This document shows, piece by piece, positions 9,405-18,754 of a stretch of DNA of 64,000 bases (its first letter is position 1; every line of letters starts with the position of its first letter). Position numbers and translations under genes: made by a program. The notes under the pieces are model-generated. The model worked only from the letters and a program-made list of their open reading frames with translations, was not told the DNA's origin and made no database searches. Origin of the DNA: Ruminiclostridium herbifermentans (GTDB lineage Bacteria > Bacillota > Clostridia > Acetivibrionales > DSM-1351); NCBI RefSeq assembly GCF_005473905.2, contig NZ_CP061336.1:62001-126000 (forward strand), given 5' to 3'.

Positions 9405-9472
9405 CAATAAAAAAATGTGGTTGTATGCTTTTAACAATGCGTACCTCCACGATATTATTAATAAAATTTTAG

Positions 9473-11011
<1,539 letters not shown>

Positions 11012-11019
11012 TTTATTTG

Positions 11020-11057
11020 ACTGCCCGAATTGGACACATTCGGGCAGTTAAATTTTG
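11020..11057. terminator. Terminator, probably bidirectional
   Basis: An 11-bp perfect stem (11020-11030 with 11038-11048, ACTGCCCGAAT) and a 7-nt loop are followed on the plus strand by TAAATTTT. It lies between the converging GH51 gene and the last gene of the minus-strand RiPP operon. Confidence 0.75.
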
Positions 11058-11077
11058 AATGGACTTACCCTTTTAAT

Positions 11078-12376
11078 CTACATGCTTACCATAACAGCCT
11101 CAAATAATAATTCACGTAATTCTTCATTTTTTAAAAATTCTGTTTCTATAATAACATTGCCAAAATCATAATCCTGCCAAGAGGATGCTAATATCTTCAC
11201 ATTTAGTCTATCGCGGTTTTCATATAACACTGTCCCAGGAAAAGGTGTACAAGAAGCTACAGAAACTTCTACTCCTGCTTTTTTAAGATGTTTCATTAAT
11301 TCTATGGTTTCTCTAATGGTTTCTTTATTATCACAATAATGACCGATTATGAAACTGGCAACCATATGGATACCTATCTTATTACCATATAGCAATCTTT
11401 GTATGGTTTCAGACAAATTAATTTTTTTGCCTATTTTATTAATTACTTCCTGTGATCCGCTTTCAATTCCTACATGTATTACATTACAATTAGTATCTTT
11501 TAGGTCGTCTAAATTTTTTTCTATCAGGGTATCACCTCTAGATTCAATTCTATAGCTAAACTTATATTCCAAATGCCTTAAAAGCTCTATAAATCTGTTG
11601 AAACGGCTTTGAATGGCTGTAAAAGTATCATCTAAAAAAACTACTTTATCTGTTTTTAATATATCTTTTAGATATATCATCTCACATATAATGTTTTCTG
11701 CACTTCTCATCCGGTACTTATTGCCGGACATACTTCTAGATGAACAATATATACAGTTTCCAGGACAACCACGGCTGGTAATCATAGTAAATGCAGTAGA
11801 ATAATTAGATGGATCTATTAACCCGATAGGTTGAAGAGGCAATGCATCTAATTTTCCGATGAATTTAAACTTTTCATTAATAATCACATTATCTTCTTCA
11901 ATATATGATACTCCTTCTACATATTTTAACGGGAATTGATCTGGATAATTTAAATGTTCTAATAATTTAAGAAAAGTAAATTCTCCTTCTCCTTTAATTA
12001 CATAATTTACTTTTGTATTTTTCAACATTTCTTCTTCATTAAATGTAGAATGAGGTCCTCCAGCAATTGTTATTCCATTAAATCCACTTTGTTTCGTTAT
12101 TTTCATAATCCGATTATAGAAAGGGGATGTTCTGGTATAAACTGAAAATCCTATCACTGAAGGATTCCAAGTATGTAAAATATTAATATATTCATTTTCT
12201 GATATATCTTCCACAAAAAAATCAATTATTTTTACTTTATATCCATGCATAATTAAAACGGATGCGATTGAAAGCAAACCAAGGTTAGGTGTTGATACGG
12301 TATTTTTAATTTTTTGTCTGCTAATCTTGTCCAAAGTGCAATTTACTAATAATATTCTTTCAAATTTTCTAACCAT
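11078..12376 (-). CDS. B12-binding radical SAM protein (RiPP cluster 1, second copy)
   Basis: A 433-residue protein with an N-terminal cobalamin-binding Rossmann-like domain (about 1-165, GGPHSTF and KGEGEFTF motifs) and a radical SAM domain with Cys204, Cys208 and Cys211 (RGCPGNCIYC). It continues with SGNKYRMRSAEN, a motif shared with the paralogue at 16907-18196. Such proteins in RiPP clusters often methylate unactivated carbons or rearrange side chains; the reaction here is unknown. I set the start at the ATG at 12376, preceded by GAGGTG, giving an 8-nt gap from the upstream stop; a longer frame to 12403 is less likely. Last gene of the operon. Confidence 0.85.
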   Translation of the reverse strand: MVRKFERILLVNCTLDKISRQKIKNTVSTPNLGLLSIASVLIMHGYKVKIIDFFVEDISENEYINILHTWNPSVIGFSVYTRTSPFYNRIMKITKQSGFNGITIAGGPHSTFNEEEMLKNTKVNYVIKGEGEFTFLKLLEHLNYPDQFPLKYVEGVSYIEEDNVIINEKFKFIGKLDALPLQPIGLIDPSNYSTAFTMITSRGCPGNCIYCSSRSMSGNKYRMRSAENIICEMIYLKDILKTDKVVFLDDTFTAIQSRFNRFIELLRHLEYKFSYRIESRGDTLIEKNLDDLKDTNCNVIHVGIESGSQEVINKIGKKINLSETIQRLLYGNKIGIHMVASFIIGHYCDNKETIRETIELMKHLKKAGVEVSVASCTPFPGTVLYENRDRLNVKILASSWQDYDFGNVIIETEFLKNEELRELLFEAVMVSM

Positions 12377-12384
12377 AATCCACC

Positions 12385-13641
12385 TCATATGTACATTTTG
12401 CAACTTATTGGGTCTTTAGTTAATAGATTTTTATGTTTAAAAAATGCACGTGCACGGCAGCCTCCTCTGCAAGTATATGAGTTGCTGCATGTATTACAGT
12501 CACTAATGTCAGCTATTGTTTTACTCCGATACTCCACTAACAAAGGTGAATGCTCCCATAAATTATTTAAGCTTTCCTCATGAATATCTCCAACAAGATT
12601 TTCCTCTTGGTTAAGTAGTGGACATAACATTACTTTTCCATTAGAATCAATATATAAACTATATACACCCATACCACAAAATCCAATATACTTATTTGAA
12701 TAAGATAAATAATACCTAGTTTTATCGGACCATATGTCCTTATTTTCATTAAAACAATTTTTTATTTTTATGATATCCTCATCTTTTATATCCAAAAAGT
12801 CATTTTTATTTTGATAAGTCTGATGGTAATTTATATAAGGACTTACTACTACTTTTATGTTCTTATAGTTTCTAACTAACTGTATAAAGTTATCTAATTC
12901 TTTAACATTGAATGAAGAAACAGTAAATGAGAGAGTAACGGCAAAACCATTACTTTCTAATAGCGGTAGGGCTGTAAGGATTCTACTAAAATTACCTTTC
13001 GTATTTCTAAAATTATCATGTGTTTTTTCACAGGCTCCATCCATACTTATTTGAATCTCATCTAGCCCCAATAACTTCAGTTTATTTATATTTTCATGAT
13101 TCAAATAGCTTCCGTTTGTATATAGTCGAATTTTAATATTTTTACTTTTGATGTATTCAACTAAATCGAAAAAATAAGAATTAATCATAGGTTCGCCACC
13201 AGTTAATTTTATCATATATACTCCAAGTGTGGCACAAATATCAGTTAGTTTGATCCAATCATCAAAAGTAAGTTCCAATTTATTTATATCTTCTGGAATA
13301 TAACAGTGCTTGCAATTTAAATTGCATCGTTTTGAAAGTTCAAAGAAAACTTCTTCTAAAGTCCATCTAGGCGTTAAATCAAAGATTTTATTTGACTTAT
13401 CAGTCACTAATATTCCCTTATCAATTAGCCTTTTAATTTCTGTATGACTGCCTTTATTTAATTGAGTAATTATATCAAACTTTCTCGCATTAAAAAGATC
13501 AAGTAAATAAGAAGCACCGATATCCAGAACTTCTCTGACGCCATCTTGATTAACTACAGAAATTTTCTTATCGATTCTTTTTTTTAATGTGATATTACTA
13601 TTAATAGTATAATCTTCTATTTTTATTTCATTATGATCCAT
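12385..13641 (-). CDS. RRE/radical SAM/SPASM peptide maturase (RiPP cluster 1)
   Basis: A 418-residue protein. Residues 1-95 resemble a winged-helix RiPP recognition element. The radical SAM domain follows with Cys106, Cys110 and Cys113 (SKRCNLNCKHC) and TGGEP. The C-terminal SPASM domain from about 322 has seven cysteines (CGMG, MLCP, CNTC, CRGGC, SC) for two auxiliary clusters. This architecture is that of sactipeptide and ranthipeptide maturases, which install thioether or C-C cross-links in a precursor peptide. The ATG has GGAGGTGAATT upstream, and the gene follows the exporter by 14 nt. A second protein of this class (15361-16695) in the same operon implies two modifications or two sites. 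Confidence 0.87.
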   Translation of the reverse strand: MDHNEIKIEDYTINSNITLKKRIDKKISVVNQDGVREVLDIGASYLLDLFNARKFDIITQLNKGSHTEIKRLIDKGILVTDKSNKIFDLTPRWTLEEVFFELSKRCNLNCKHCYIPEDINKLELTFDDWIKLTDICATLGVYMIKLTGGEPMINSYFFDLVEYIKSKNIKIRLYTNGSYLNHENINKLKLLGLDEIQISMDGACEKTHDNFRNTKGNFSRILTALPLLESNGFAVTLSFTVSSFNVKELDNFIQLVRNYKNIKVVVSPYINYHQTYQNKNDFLDIKDEDIIKIKNCFNENKDIWSDKTRYYLSYSNKYIGFCGMGVYSLYIDSNGKVMLCPLLNQEENLVGDIHEESLNNLWEHSPLLVEYRSKTIADISDCNTCSNSYTCRGGCRARAFFKHKNLLTKDPISCKMYI

Positions 13642-13655
13642 AATTCACCTCCATG

Positions 13656-15356
13656 TTATATTGCTTCCATACTGGAGTAAAAATCTCTATAGTGGCTGTT
13701 ATTGTTATATAATGATTCATGTGTATCTAAAAATATATGTTCCTTATCTTGAAAATATAATACTTTGTCACTGAGAGAAATATATGATAAATAGTGGTCT
13801 ATTACCATAATGGTTTTCTTGCCTTTCAATGCTTGGAGAATCTCGTATAAGGTTTCTCGTGAACGCTTATCAAAATTTGTACTACCTTCATCTATCATAA
13901 ATATATTACTATTTTTTTGAAGTGCTCTTGCTATAGCTACCTTTTGTATTTCTCCGCCAGATAGTTTTGAACCATTCTTGCCCACATCTAGGCATAAAAG
14001 TTTAGAATCTATCACTTTTTTAGCTATTTCATTTAATGAATCTGTTTTTTGAAGAAGTATATTATTTTCAATGGTATCCTGAAAAAGAAATTCCTTCTGC
14101 ATTACAATGCTGATATCTTCTCTGACTTTGTTTACAGTATCCTTATTAAGCAATAATCCATTAATAAATATTTCACCTTGGGTTGGCTCCAATAGTCCAG
14201 ATAAAATTCTAATCAATGTAGTTTTTCCAGTTCCGTTATCTCCTACTATGCTGATAAAATCTTTCTGATTAATTTGAAATGAAATATTTTTTAATACCTC
14301 ATAATCTTCATACTGAAAATATAATTTATTAACGGAGAATACAGGCACTTCGGTACACTTATCAAACGAGGGTAAAGGCTCTTTTATAGTTTCTGTCTCC
14401 TCATTCATATTTTTTTCGCGTTCAAAAAATGGAAGGAGCCTATTGTAAGATACCTTAACTTGCTTATATGCTATTAAGCTGTTTGATAACATAGCAGAAG
14501 GAGCTAATATATAATTGAGACTTGATAATACACTGATTAAAGAACCTAGTGTAATCTGTTCCAGTGAAATAAGAAAACTACCACTTAGTAGTATTATTAG
14601 AGGAAATAGTATACTTAATCCCCCTATAAATTTTTTAGACAGAAGTGTAATATTCATCAACCATTTGGTATTTCCTAAATAAGTTTTTAAAGTATTCACA
14701 TATCTGTTATATTCATAATTAAAACAATTGTAAATTTTCACTGTTTCACGGCTATCAAGACATTCATCAATCTGTTCAATAAATTTCTCACTGCTGTTTC
14801 TGAGTTTGATGCTTGCTTCTCCAATATTTTTGCCCATTTTCTTACTTAACAGGTAAAACAGGGGAGTAGCTACCAAACTTATCAGACCTAATGCAAAATG
14901 TATCCTGAAAATAACGATTATAACTATAAGGTACTCTGCTACACCCATTAAAAGTGCTATAAAATATTCTGCCCAGAAATTAATGACTGTATCAATATCC
15001 TGAGCTAACCTTGTAATAACTTCTCCTTTAGTAGCCTTTTTCATGGCTTTGTCCTCAGACTTTAAAAGAGTTGCCATTACACTTTTTTCCAATATTTTCT
15101 TAAATTCAATTGTATACTTAATAAATACTTTATTTGAAAAAATATCTGTTATCATGTACACTATAAATACTACTAAAATACCGACAACATAATAAGGTAA
15201 CTTATCAAATGAATTTTTTAAAATTATTTTATCTATTAAGTATTGATAACTTAACGGAATTATGATTGTGCATATATTGGCTATAGTCTGTAAGATAACA
15301 CTAAAACTAAGGAATGCAATATTTTTCTTTAGAAAAGACCTTATCAGTAATTTCAT
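13656..15356 (-). CDS. ABC exporter, fused permease and ATPase (RiPP cluster 1)
   Basis: A 566-residue half-transporter with about six membrane segments in residues 1-310 and a nucleotide-binding domain from about 340, with Walker A GDNGTGKTT, signature KLSGGE, Walker B NIFMIDEGS and H-loop IDHY. There is no N-terminal C39 peptidase domain, so leader removal must be done by another enzyme. It would work as a homodimer to export the mature peptide. It lies between the two SPASM maturase genes with spacings of 4 and 14 nt, clearly within the operon. Confidence 0.88.
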   Translation of the reverse strand: MKLLIRSFLKKNIAFLSFSVILQTIANICTIIIPLSYQYLIDKIILKNSFDKLPYYVVGILVVFIVYMITDIFSNKVFIKYTIEFKKILEKSVMATLLKSEDKAMKKATKGEVITRLAQDIDTVINFWAEYFIALLMGVAEYLIVIIVIFRIHFALGLISLVATPLFYLLSKKMGKNIGEASIKLRNSSEKFIEQIDECLDSRETVKIYNCFNYEYNRYVNTLKTYLGNTKWLMNITLLSKKFIGGLSILFPLIILLSGSFLISLEQITLGSLISVLSSLNYILAPSAMLSNSLIAYKQVKVSYNRLLPFFEREKNMNEETETIKEPLPSFDKCTEVPVFSVNKLYFQYEDYEVLKNISFQINQKDFISIVGDNGTGKTTLIRILSGLLEPTQGEIFINGLLLNKDTVNKVREDISIVMQKEFLFQDTIENNILLQKTDSLNEIAKKVIDSKLLCLDVGKNGSKLSGGEIQKVAIARALQKNSNIFMIDEGSTNFDKRSRETLYEILQALKGKKTIMVIDHYLSYISLSDKVLYFQDKEHIFLDTHESLYNNNSHYRDFYSSMEAI

Positions 15357-15360
15357 TAGA

Positions 15361-16695
15361 TTACCTCACCATTAAGTCTAATATACGTTTTTTATAAACA
15401 GCACAATTATTCTCTACACCATATAAATCATTTGTATTATTTAAAGCAATTGCCCTGCATCCACCAGCGCAGAAATACTTTAATTCACAGTCTTTACATT
15501 TATCTAAATCTCCTACCGAAAAGCTTTTAAATCTTTTTTTACTGTCTAATTTTATGTCCACCAGCGACTTTTCTTTTATATTTCCAAGAATAAGTTCTTT
15601 TTTATGAAGTGAAGGACATAAATATACATCTCCATTACAGTCAATACTTAAAAGATTATGATTTATGCCACAAGAGCATTTTCTATTTGTTGAATAAACT
15701 TCTCGGTTTAAATCAGATGCCACATCTAAGAGGAAATTGAATTTCCTATTCTGTTTATAATAGCTTACATAAGTTTCATAAATATATTCATATCCTTTAT
15801 CTACCCAGTTATAAAATTCTTGGAGGTCAAAATCATCTTCGTATTTTATAGCTCTACCATAAGGCACGAACCTATTAATATGTAATTGATATACTCCAAT
15901 ACTTTGGCAGAATTTTATCATATCAACGATATCTGGTTTATATTTTGGAGTAGGTGTCATGGCAATCGCCAGTTTGGAGTTGTCAATTTCACTGATGATT
16001 TTTGCATTATTAACAGCTTTTTCAAAACTACCAGCACCTCGATTCCTATCATGATATTCTGATATATCTGAATCAATTGAAATCTGAATACTGTCAACAA
16101 GCTGAAGTATATTTTTATATAATTCCGCATCACCTAAAGTACCATTTGTTAATAATTGTACTTTTCCATATTTATTACATAGCCTAATTATATCTAATAT
16201 GTCATACCTTAAAAGAGGTTCTCCTCCTGTTATAATTATCTTTTTAATTGGCTCGGTCATAGTAGATAATAAACTTTCAATTTCCTCAATGGAAAGTTCA
16301 CTTTTAGAGTCAAATGTTCCTGAATTGGCATAACAATATACACATTTTAGATTGCAACGATTTGTAACCTTTAACCACAAACCGTTACCTGTAAAATCAT
16401 CATTTGGTACAATATTTTTTTCTTCACTAGAACTGTCTTTTAAGAAACCTAATTCTATCAACTCATCTAGAAATTTATTAACATCGTCTACCAATAATTT
16501 TTTTGGTATACAATAATGATTACTTAATTTAGCAAATAGTTCATCTCTGCTCATTTTAGGTGATTCCTGCAAAAATTCAGCAATAACAAGGCCTGAACTA
16601 TTTAATTTACGGTATCTAGCTTGCTCTGTATTGATAAGTAATCCTATATTATTATGTTTCTTAATTATTACATCCTTATTTAATTCAATGACCAT
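15361..16695 (-). CDS. RRE/radical SAM/SPASM peptide maturase (RiPP cluster 1)
   Basis: A 444-residue protein. Residues 1-90 form a PqqD-like RiPP recognition element (winged-helix pattern ending DELIELGFL). The radical SAM domain has Cys114, Cys118 and Cys121 (NRCNLKCVYC) and TGGEPLLRYD. The SPASM domain runs from about 345, with cysteines in CSCG, YLCP, CKDC, FCAGGC and NCAV. I chose the ATG at 16695, which has GGAGG six bases upstream inside the end of the 61-aa gene. An upstream in-frame start at 16737 would overlap that gene completely. It is a likely catalyst of thioether or carbon-carbon cross-links in the precursor peptide. Confidence 0.88.
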   Translation of the reverse strand: MVIELNKDVIIKKHNNIGLLINTEQARYRKLNSSGLVIAEFLQESPKMSRDELFAKLSNHYCIPKKLLVDDVNKFLDELIELGFLKDSSSEEKNIVPNDDFTGNGLWLKVTNRCNLKCVYCYANSGTFDSKSELSIEEIESLLSTMTEPIKKIIITGGEPLLRYDILDIIRLCNKYGKVQLLTNGTLGDAELYKNILQLVDSIQISIDSDISEYHDRNRGAGSFEKAVNNAKIISEIDNSKLAIAMTPTPKYKPDIVDMIKFCQSIGVYQLHINRFVPYGRAIKYEDDFDLQEFYNWVDKGYEYIYETYVSYYKQNRKFNFLLDVASDLNREVYSTNRKCSCGINHNLLSIDCNGDVYLCPSLHKKELILGNIKEKSLVDIKLDSKKRFKSFSVGDLDKCKDCELKYFCAGGCRAIALNNTNDLYGVENNCAVYKKRILDLMVR

Positions 16696-16696
16696 G

Positions 16697-16882
16697 TTAA
16701 ACCTCCTCTTTAATATTAATTCTGTGAATCTTTTCAATCATTTTTTCTGGGCACCATACCTTCAATCCATATTCACTGTCAGTTTCAACAAATATACCGT
16801 TTTGACCCTCTATTTCAAAATATCCCTTGTCCACACCACAGAATACTAAATTACCTTTTAATTCAACAACTATTCTATCCAT
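16697..16882 (-). CDS. 61-residue protein of unknown function within RiPP cluster 1
   Basis: A short but convincing gene: AAGGAG lies six bases before its ATG and its stop is one base from the next start codon. The protein starts MDRIVVELKGN, ends INIKEEV, has two cysteines (Cys15, Cys44) and looks like a small beta-rich domain. I do not recognise it. Possible roles are an accessory binding subunit for one of the radical SAM proteins or an immunity factor. It lacks the leader-plus-Gly/Cys-rich-core look of a precursor. Confidence 0.65.
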   Translation of the reverse strand: MDRIVVELKGNLVFCGVDKGYFEIEGQNGIFVETDSEYGLKVWCPEKMIEKIHRINIKEEV

Positions 16883-16906
16883 AATATCTCCTTCTCAATA
16901 TTTTAT

Positions 16907-18196
16907 TTACATCAGCTCTTGCATTTCATAAAATATTTCCTGTAACTCTTCTCTAGTCAAATATTTTGTCGATATGACAGGCTGTACAAGATCATAAGTT
17001 GACCAATTTGTACTTTCCAACTTTACACCCAGCTTGTCTCTCTCTTCATATAAAGTAGTACCCGGAAATGGAGTATTAACGCCAATACCAACCACAGCAC
17101 CGTAGTTATTTTTAAATTTTCGAGCTAAGTCAATGGTCAACCTTATGGTGTCTTTTGTGTCGCAGTGATGTCCAATAATAAAAGAGCACATTACCTGCAT
17201 TCCCTTATTTGACATATATGCCAATAAATCTTCTGACTTTTGAAGGCTAATGTTCTTATTTATTTTGTTAATTACCTCTTGAGATCCACTTTCAATACCG
17301 ATATGAACAGAAGTACATCCAGCATCATACATATTGTCAATCATCTCATAACTTAAAATATCTGTTCTGGAATCACATCTCCATACGATATCCAATTTAT
17401 GTTTTTTGATAAGTTCACAGAATTGATTAAGTCTGTTTCGATTGGCAGTAAAAGTATCATCTAAAAATGCGAAATAACGCTCTCCCTTATATTTATATTT
17501 GTAATAAATTTCACTAAATACATTTTCTGCACTACGCATTCTATATTTATTGCCTGAGAGTGCCGATGAAGCACAATAAATACACCTTCCCGGACATCCT
17601 CTACTGGTGATAATAAGTTGCTTTATATTATAAATCTCTTTCTTTTTGAGATTCATATCACCCCATGGAAGGCTATCTAATTTTACAATAAATTTTCTGT
17701 TATTGGTGTGGACTATGTCTCCGTTTTTATTTCTAAAAGATAACCCATCAATTTCTTCAAGTTTTAGGGTATTATAATTTAAAGCTTCCAGAAGCTCAAC
17801 GAAAGTCATCTCACCTTCCCCACGGCTCACAAAATCAACTGTTGAATGCTCCAAAGCTTCATCTGGACAAAATGTGACATGAGGCCCTCCTAATATAATT
17901 ATGATTTTTGGGAAGGCGTTTTTAATTAATTCTGTTAGCTTTATAACAACATTAAAGTTCTCCGTATAGGAACTTATTCCAATAATATCAGGATTAAAAT
18001 CAGATACATAATTTAGAAATTCACTTTTTTTCATACTACAGGCAAATAGATCGAGGTAATCCACCTCGTATCCATGCATCTTTAAATAGCTACCAATTGA
18101 AATAATACCTAAGGGTGGCATAGTGGTTTTTTCAGAATAACCAACCTTTTTGGTTTTATTGTTATTGGGCATAATCAGCAATATTTTTTTAAAAAT
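16907..18196 (-). CDS. B12-binding radical SAM protein (RiPP cluster 1, first copy), probable ATT start
   Basis: About 429 residues. The N-terminal cobalamin-binding domain (GGPHVTF, SRGEGEMTF) is followed by a radical SAM domain with SRGCPGRCIYC (Cys201, Cys205, Cys208 in my numbering) and SGNKYRMRSAEN as in the paralogue. The first ATG-like codons in frame (TTG at 18181, ATG at 18172) would cut off the first beta strand. Reading upstream gives FKKILLIMPNNN, the normal family N-terminus, after an ATT codon at 18194-18196. A GGGGGG six bases before it fits as the ribosome-binding site. The start is therefore probably ATT, 1 nt after the stop of the RRE gene. Confidence 0.82.
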   Translation of the reverse strand: MFKKILLIMPNNNKTKKVGYSEKTTMPPLGIISIGSYLKMHGYEVDYLDLFACSMKKSEFLNYVSDFNPDIIGISSYTENFNVVIKLTELIKNAFPKIIIILGGPHVTFCPDEALEHSTVDFVSRGEGEMTFVELLEALNYNTLKLEEIDGLSFRNKNGDIVHTNNRKFIVKLDSLPWGDMNLKKKEIYNIKQLIITSRGCPGRCIYCASSALSGNKYRMRSAENVFSEIYYKYKYKGERYFAFLDDTFTANRNRLNQFCELIKKHKLDIVWRCDSRTDILSYEMIDNMYDAGCTSVHIGIESGSQEVINKINKNISLQKSEDLLAYMSNKGMQVMCSFIIGHHCDTKDTIRLTIDLARKFKNNYGAVVGIGVNTPFPGTTLYEERDKLGVKLESTNWSTYDLVQPVISTKYLTREELQEIFYEMQELM

Positions 18197-18197
18197 A

Positions 18198-18473
18198 CTA
18201 ATCCCCCCAAAACATATCTAGATTAGAAACAACTCCAGCTTCGATTAGCGCTTTAATGGCTATTAAGGTTTTATCTTCAGATATATTATATTTTTCTTTA
18301 ATCAGATCACATATGATTTCTACGGAATCCTCATCATTAATAATTTTCCAAAGTTTAGTAGCATCTTGGTTTAATATAACCTTATTACCATCATTTTTTA
18401 TTATAATAGCGTAACCCTCATCCTCTTTCCAAACATAAGTTGTTCTATGCAAGATATCGCTCTTATTAATCAT
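18198..18473 (-). CDS. Stand-alone RiPP recognition element (PqqD-like) protein
   Basis: A 91-residue protein with the PqqD-like winged-helix pattern: an N-terminal beta hairpin, VILNQDATKLWKIIND near residues 31-47, helix VEIICDLIKEKY, then LIAIKALIEAGVV. Proteins of this family bind the leader of a RiPP precursor and present it to the modifying enzymes. It is the first biosynthetic gene downstream of the precursor, separated from it by a strong hairpin. Its stop codon runs into the start region of the B12-radical SAM gene, so the two are coupled. Confidence 0.85.
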   Translation of the reverse strand: MINKSDILHRTTYVWKEDEGYAIIIKNDGNKVILNQDATKLWKIINDEDSVEIICDLIKEKYNISEDKTLIAIKALIEAGVVSNLDMFWGD

Positions 18474-18525
18474 ACTTTTAGATGAACGGTTATTTTACTC
18501 ACGAGAGAGCAGCCATATGAGACTA

Positions 18526-18541
18526 GTTTACAGTTGTAAAC
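18526..18541 (-). other. Second small hairpin overlapping the attenuator stem
   Basis: GTTTACA-GT-TGTAAAC is a perfect 7-bp inverted repeat. It shares 18537-18541 with the large stem, so both cannot form at once. Confidence 0.55.
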
Positions 18542-18577
18542 GAATTAGGTGCATCATATCTGCACCTAATTCGTTTA
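18537..18577 (-). terminator. Strong hairpin between precursor and maturation genes (attenuator or RNA-stability element)
   Basis: A perfect 17-bp stem (18537-18553 with 18561-18577; AAACGAATTAGGTGCA inside) encloses a 7-nt loop. There is no long U-run after it on the minus strand, so it may be a leaky terminator or a 3' stabiliser that makes the precursor transcript far more abundant than the enzyme transcripts. It overlaps the smaller hairpin at 18526-18541, so alternative folding is possible. Confidence 0.8.
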
Positions 18578-18616
18578 TGTAGGTAAGCTATCATCTGACA
18601 ACTCATTGAAAAGTTA

Positions 18617-18754
18617 TCATGTTGGACCAGGTAATGGACCTATCATGGCAATAACTATACCTATACCAAATCCAGTATTGCAGTTAAAACCACAAATTGC
18701 TTCCTGTGCAGCTGATTCTAAACTTTCGCTTTTAGGTGCTTCATAAACGTTCAT
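18617..18754 (-). CDS. RiPP precursor peptide, 45 residues
   Basis: A short gene with a very strong ribosome-binding site (GGGAGGTGAACTAG before the ATG). The peptide has a polar, acidic leader (MNVYEAPKSESLESAAQEA) and a hydrophobic core from about residue 20 with two cysteines in ICGFNC, then TGFGIGIVIAMIG and a proline-rich tail LPGP-T. Leader charge, core composition and position as the first gene of an operon with RRE, SPASM and B12-radical SAM proteins identify it as the substrate. Cys21 and Cys25 are the only possible thioether donors. The Ile, Val and Pro residues are plausible methylation sites for the B12 enzymes. No cleavage motif is obvious; after QEA near residue 19 is a guess. 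I do not recognise the family. Confidence 0.85.
   Translation of the reverse strand: MNVYEAPKSESLESAAQEAICGFNCNTGFGIGIVIAMIGPLPGPT

Noticed and set aside
9235-9450. 71-residue minus-strand frame upstream of the arabinofuranosidase gene
   Set aside because: It spans the first 24-bp repeat and promoter region antisense to it, has no family resemblance, and its composition looks like translated AT-rich spacer.
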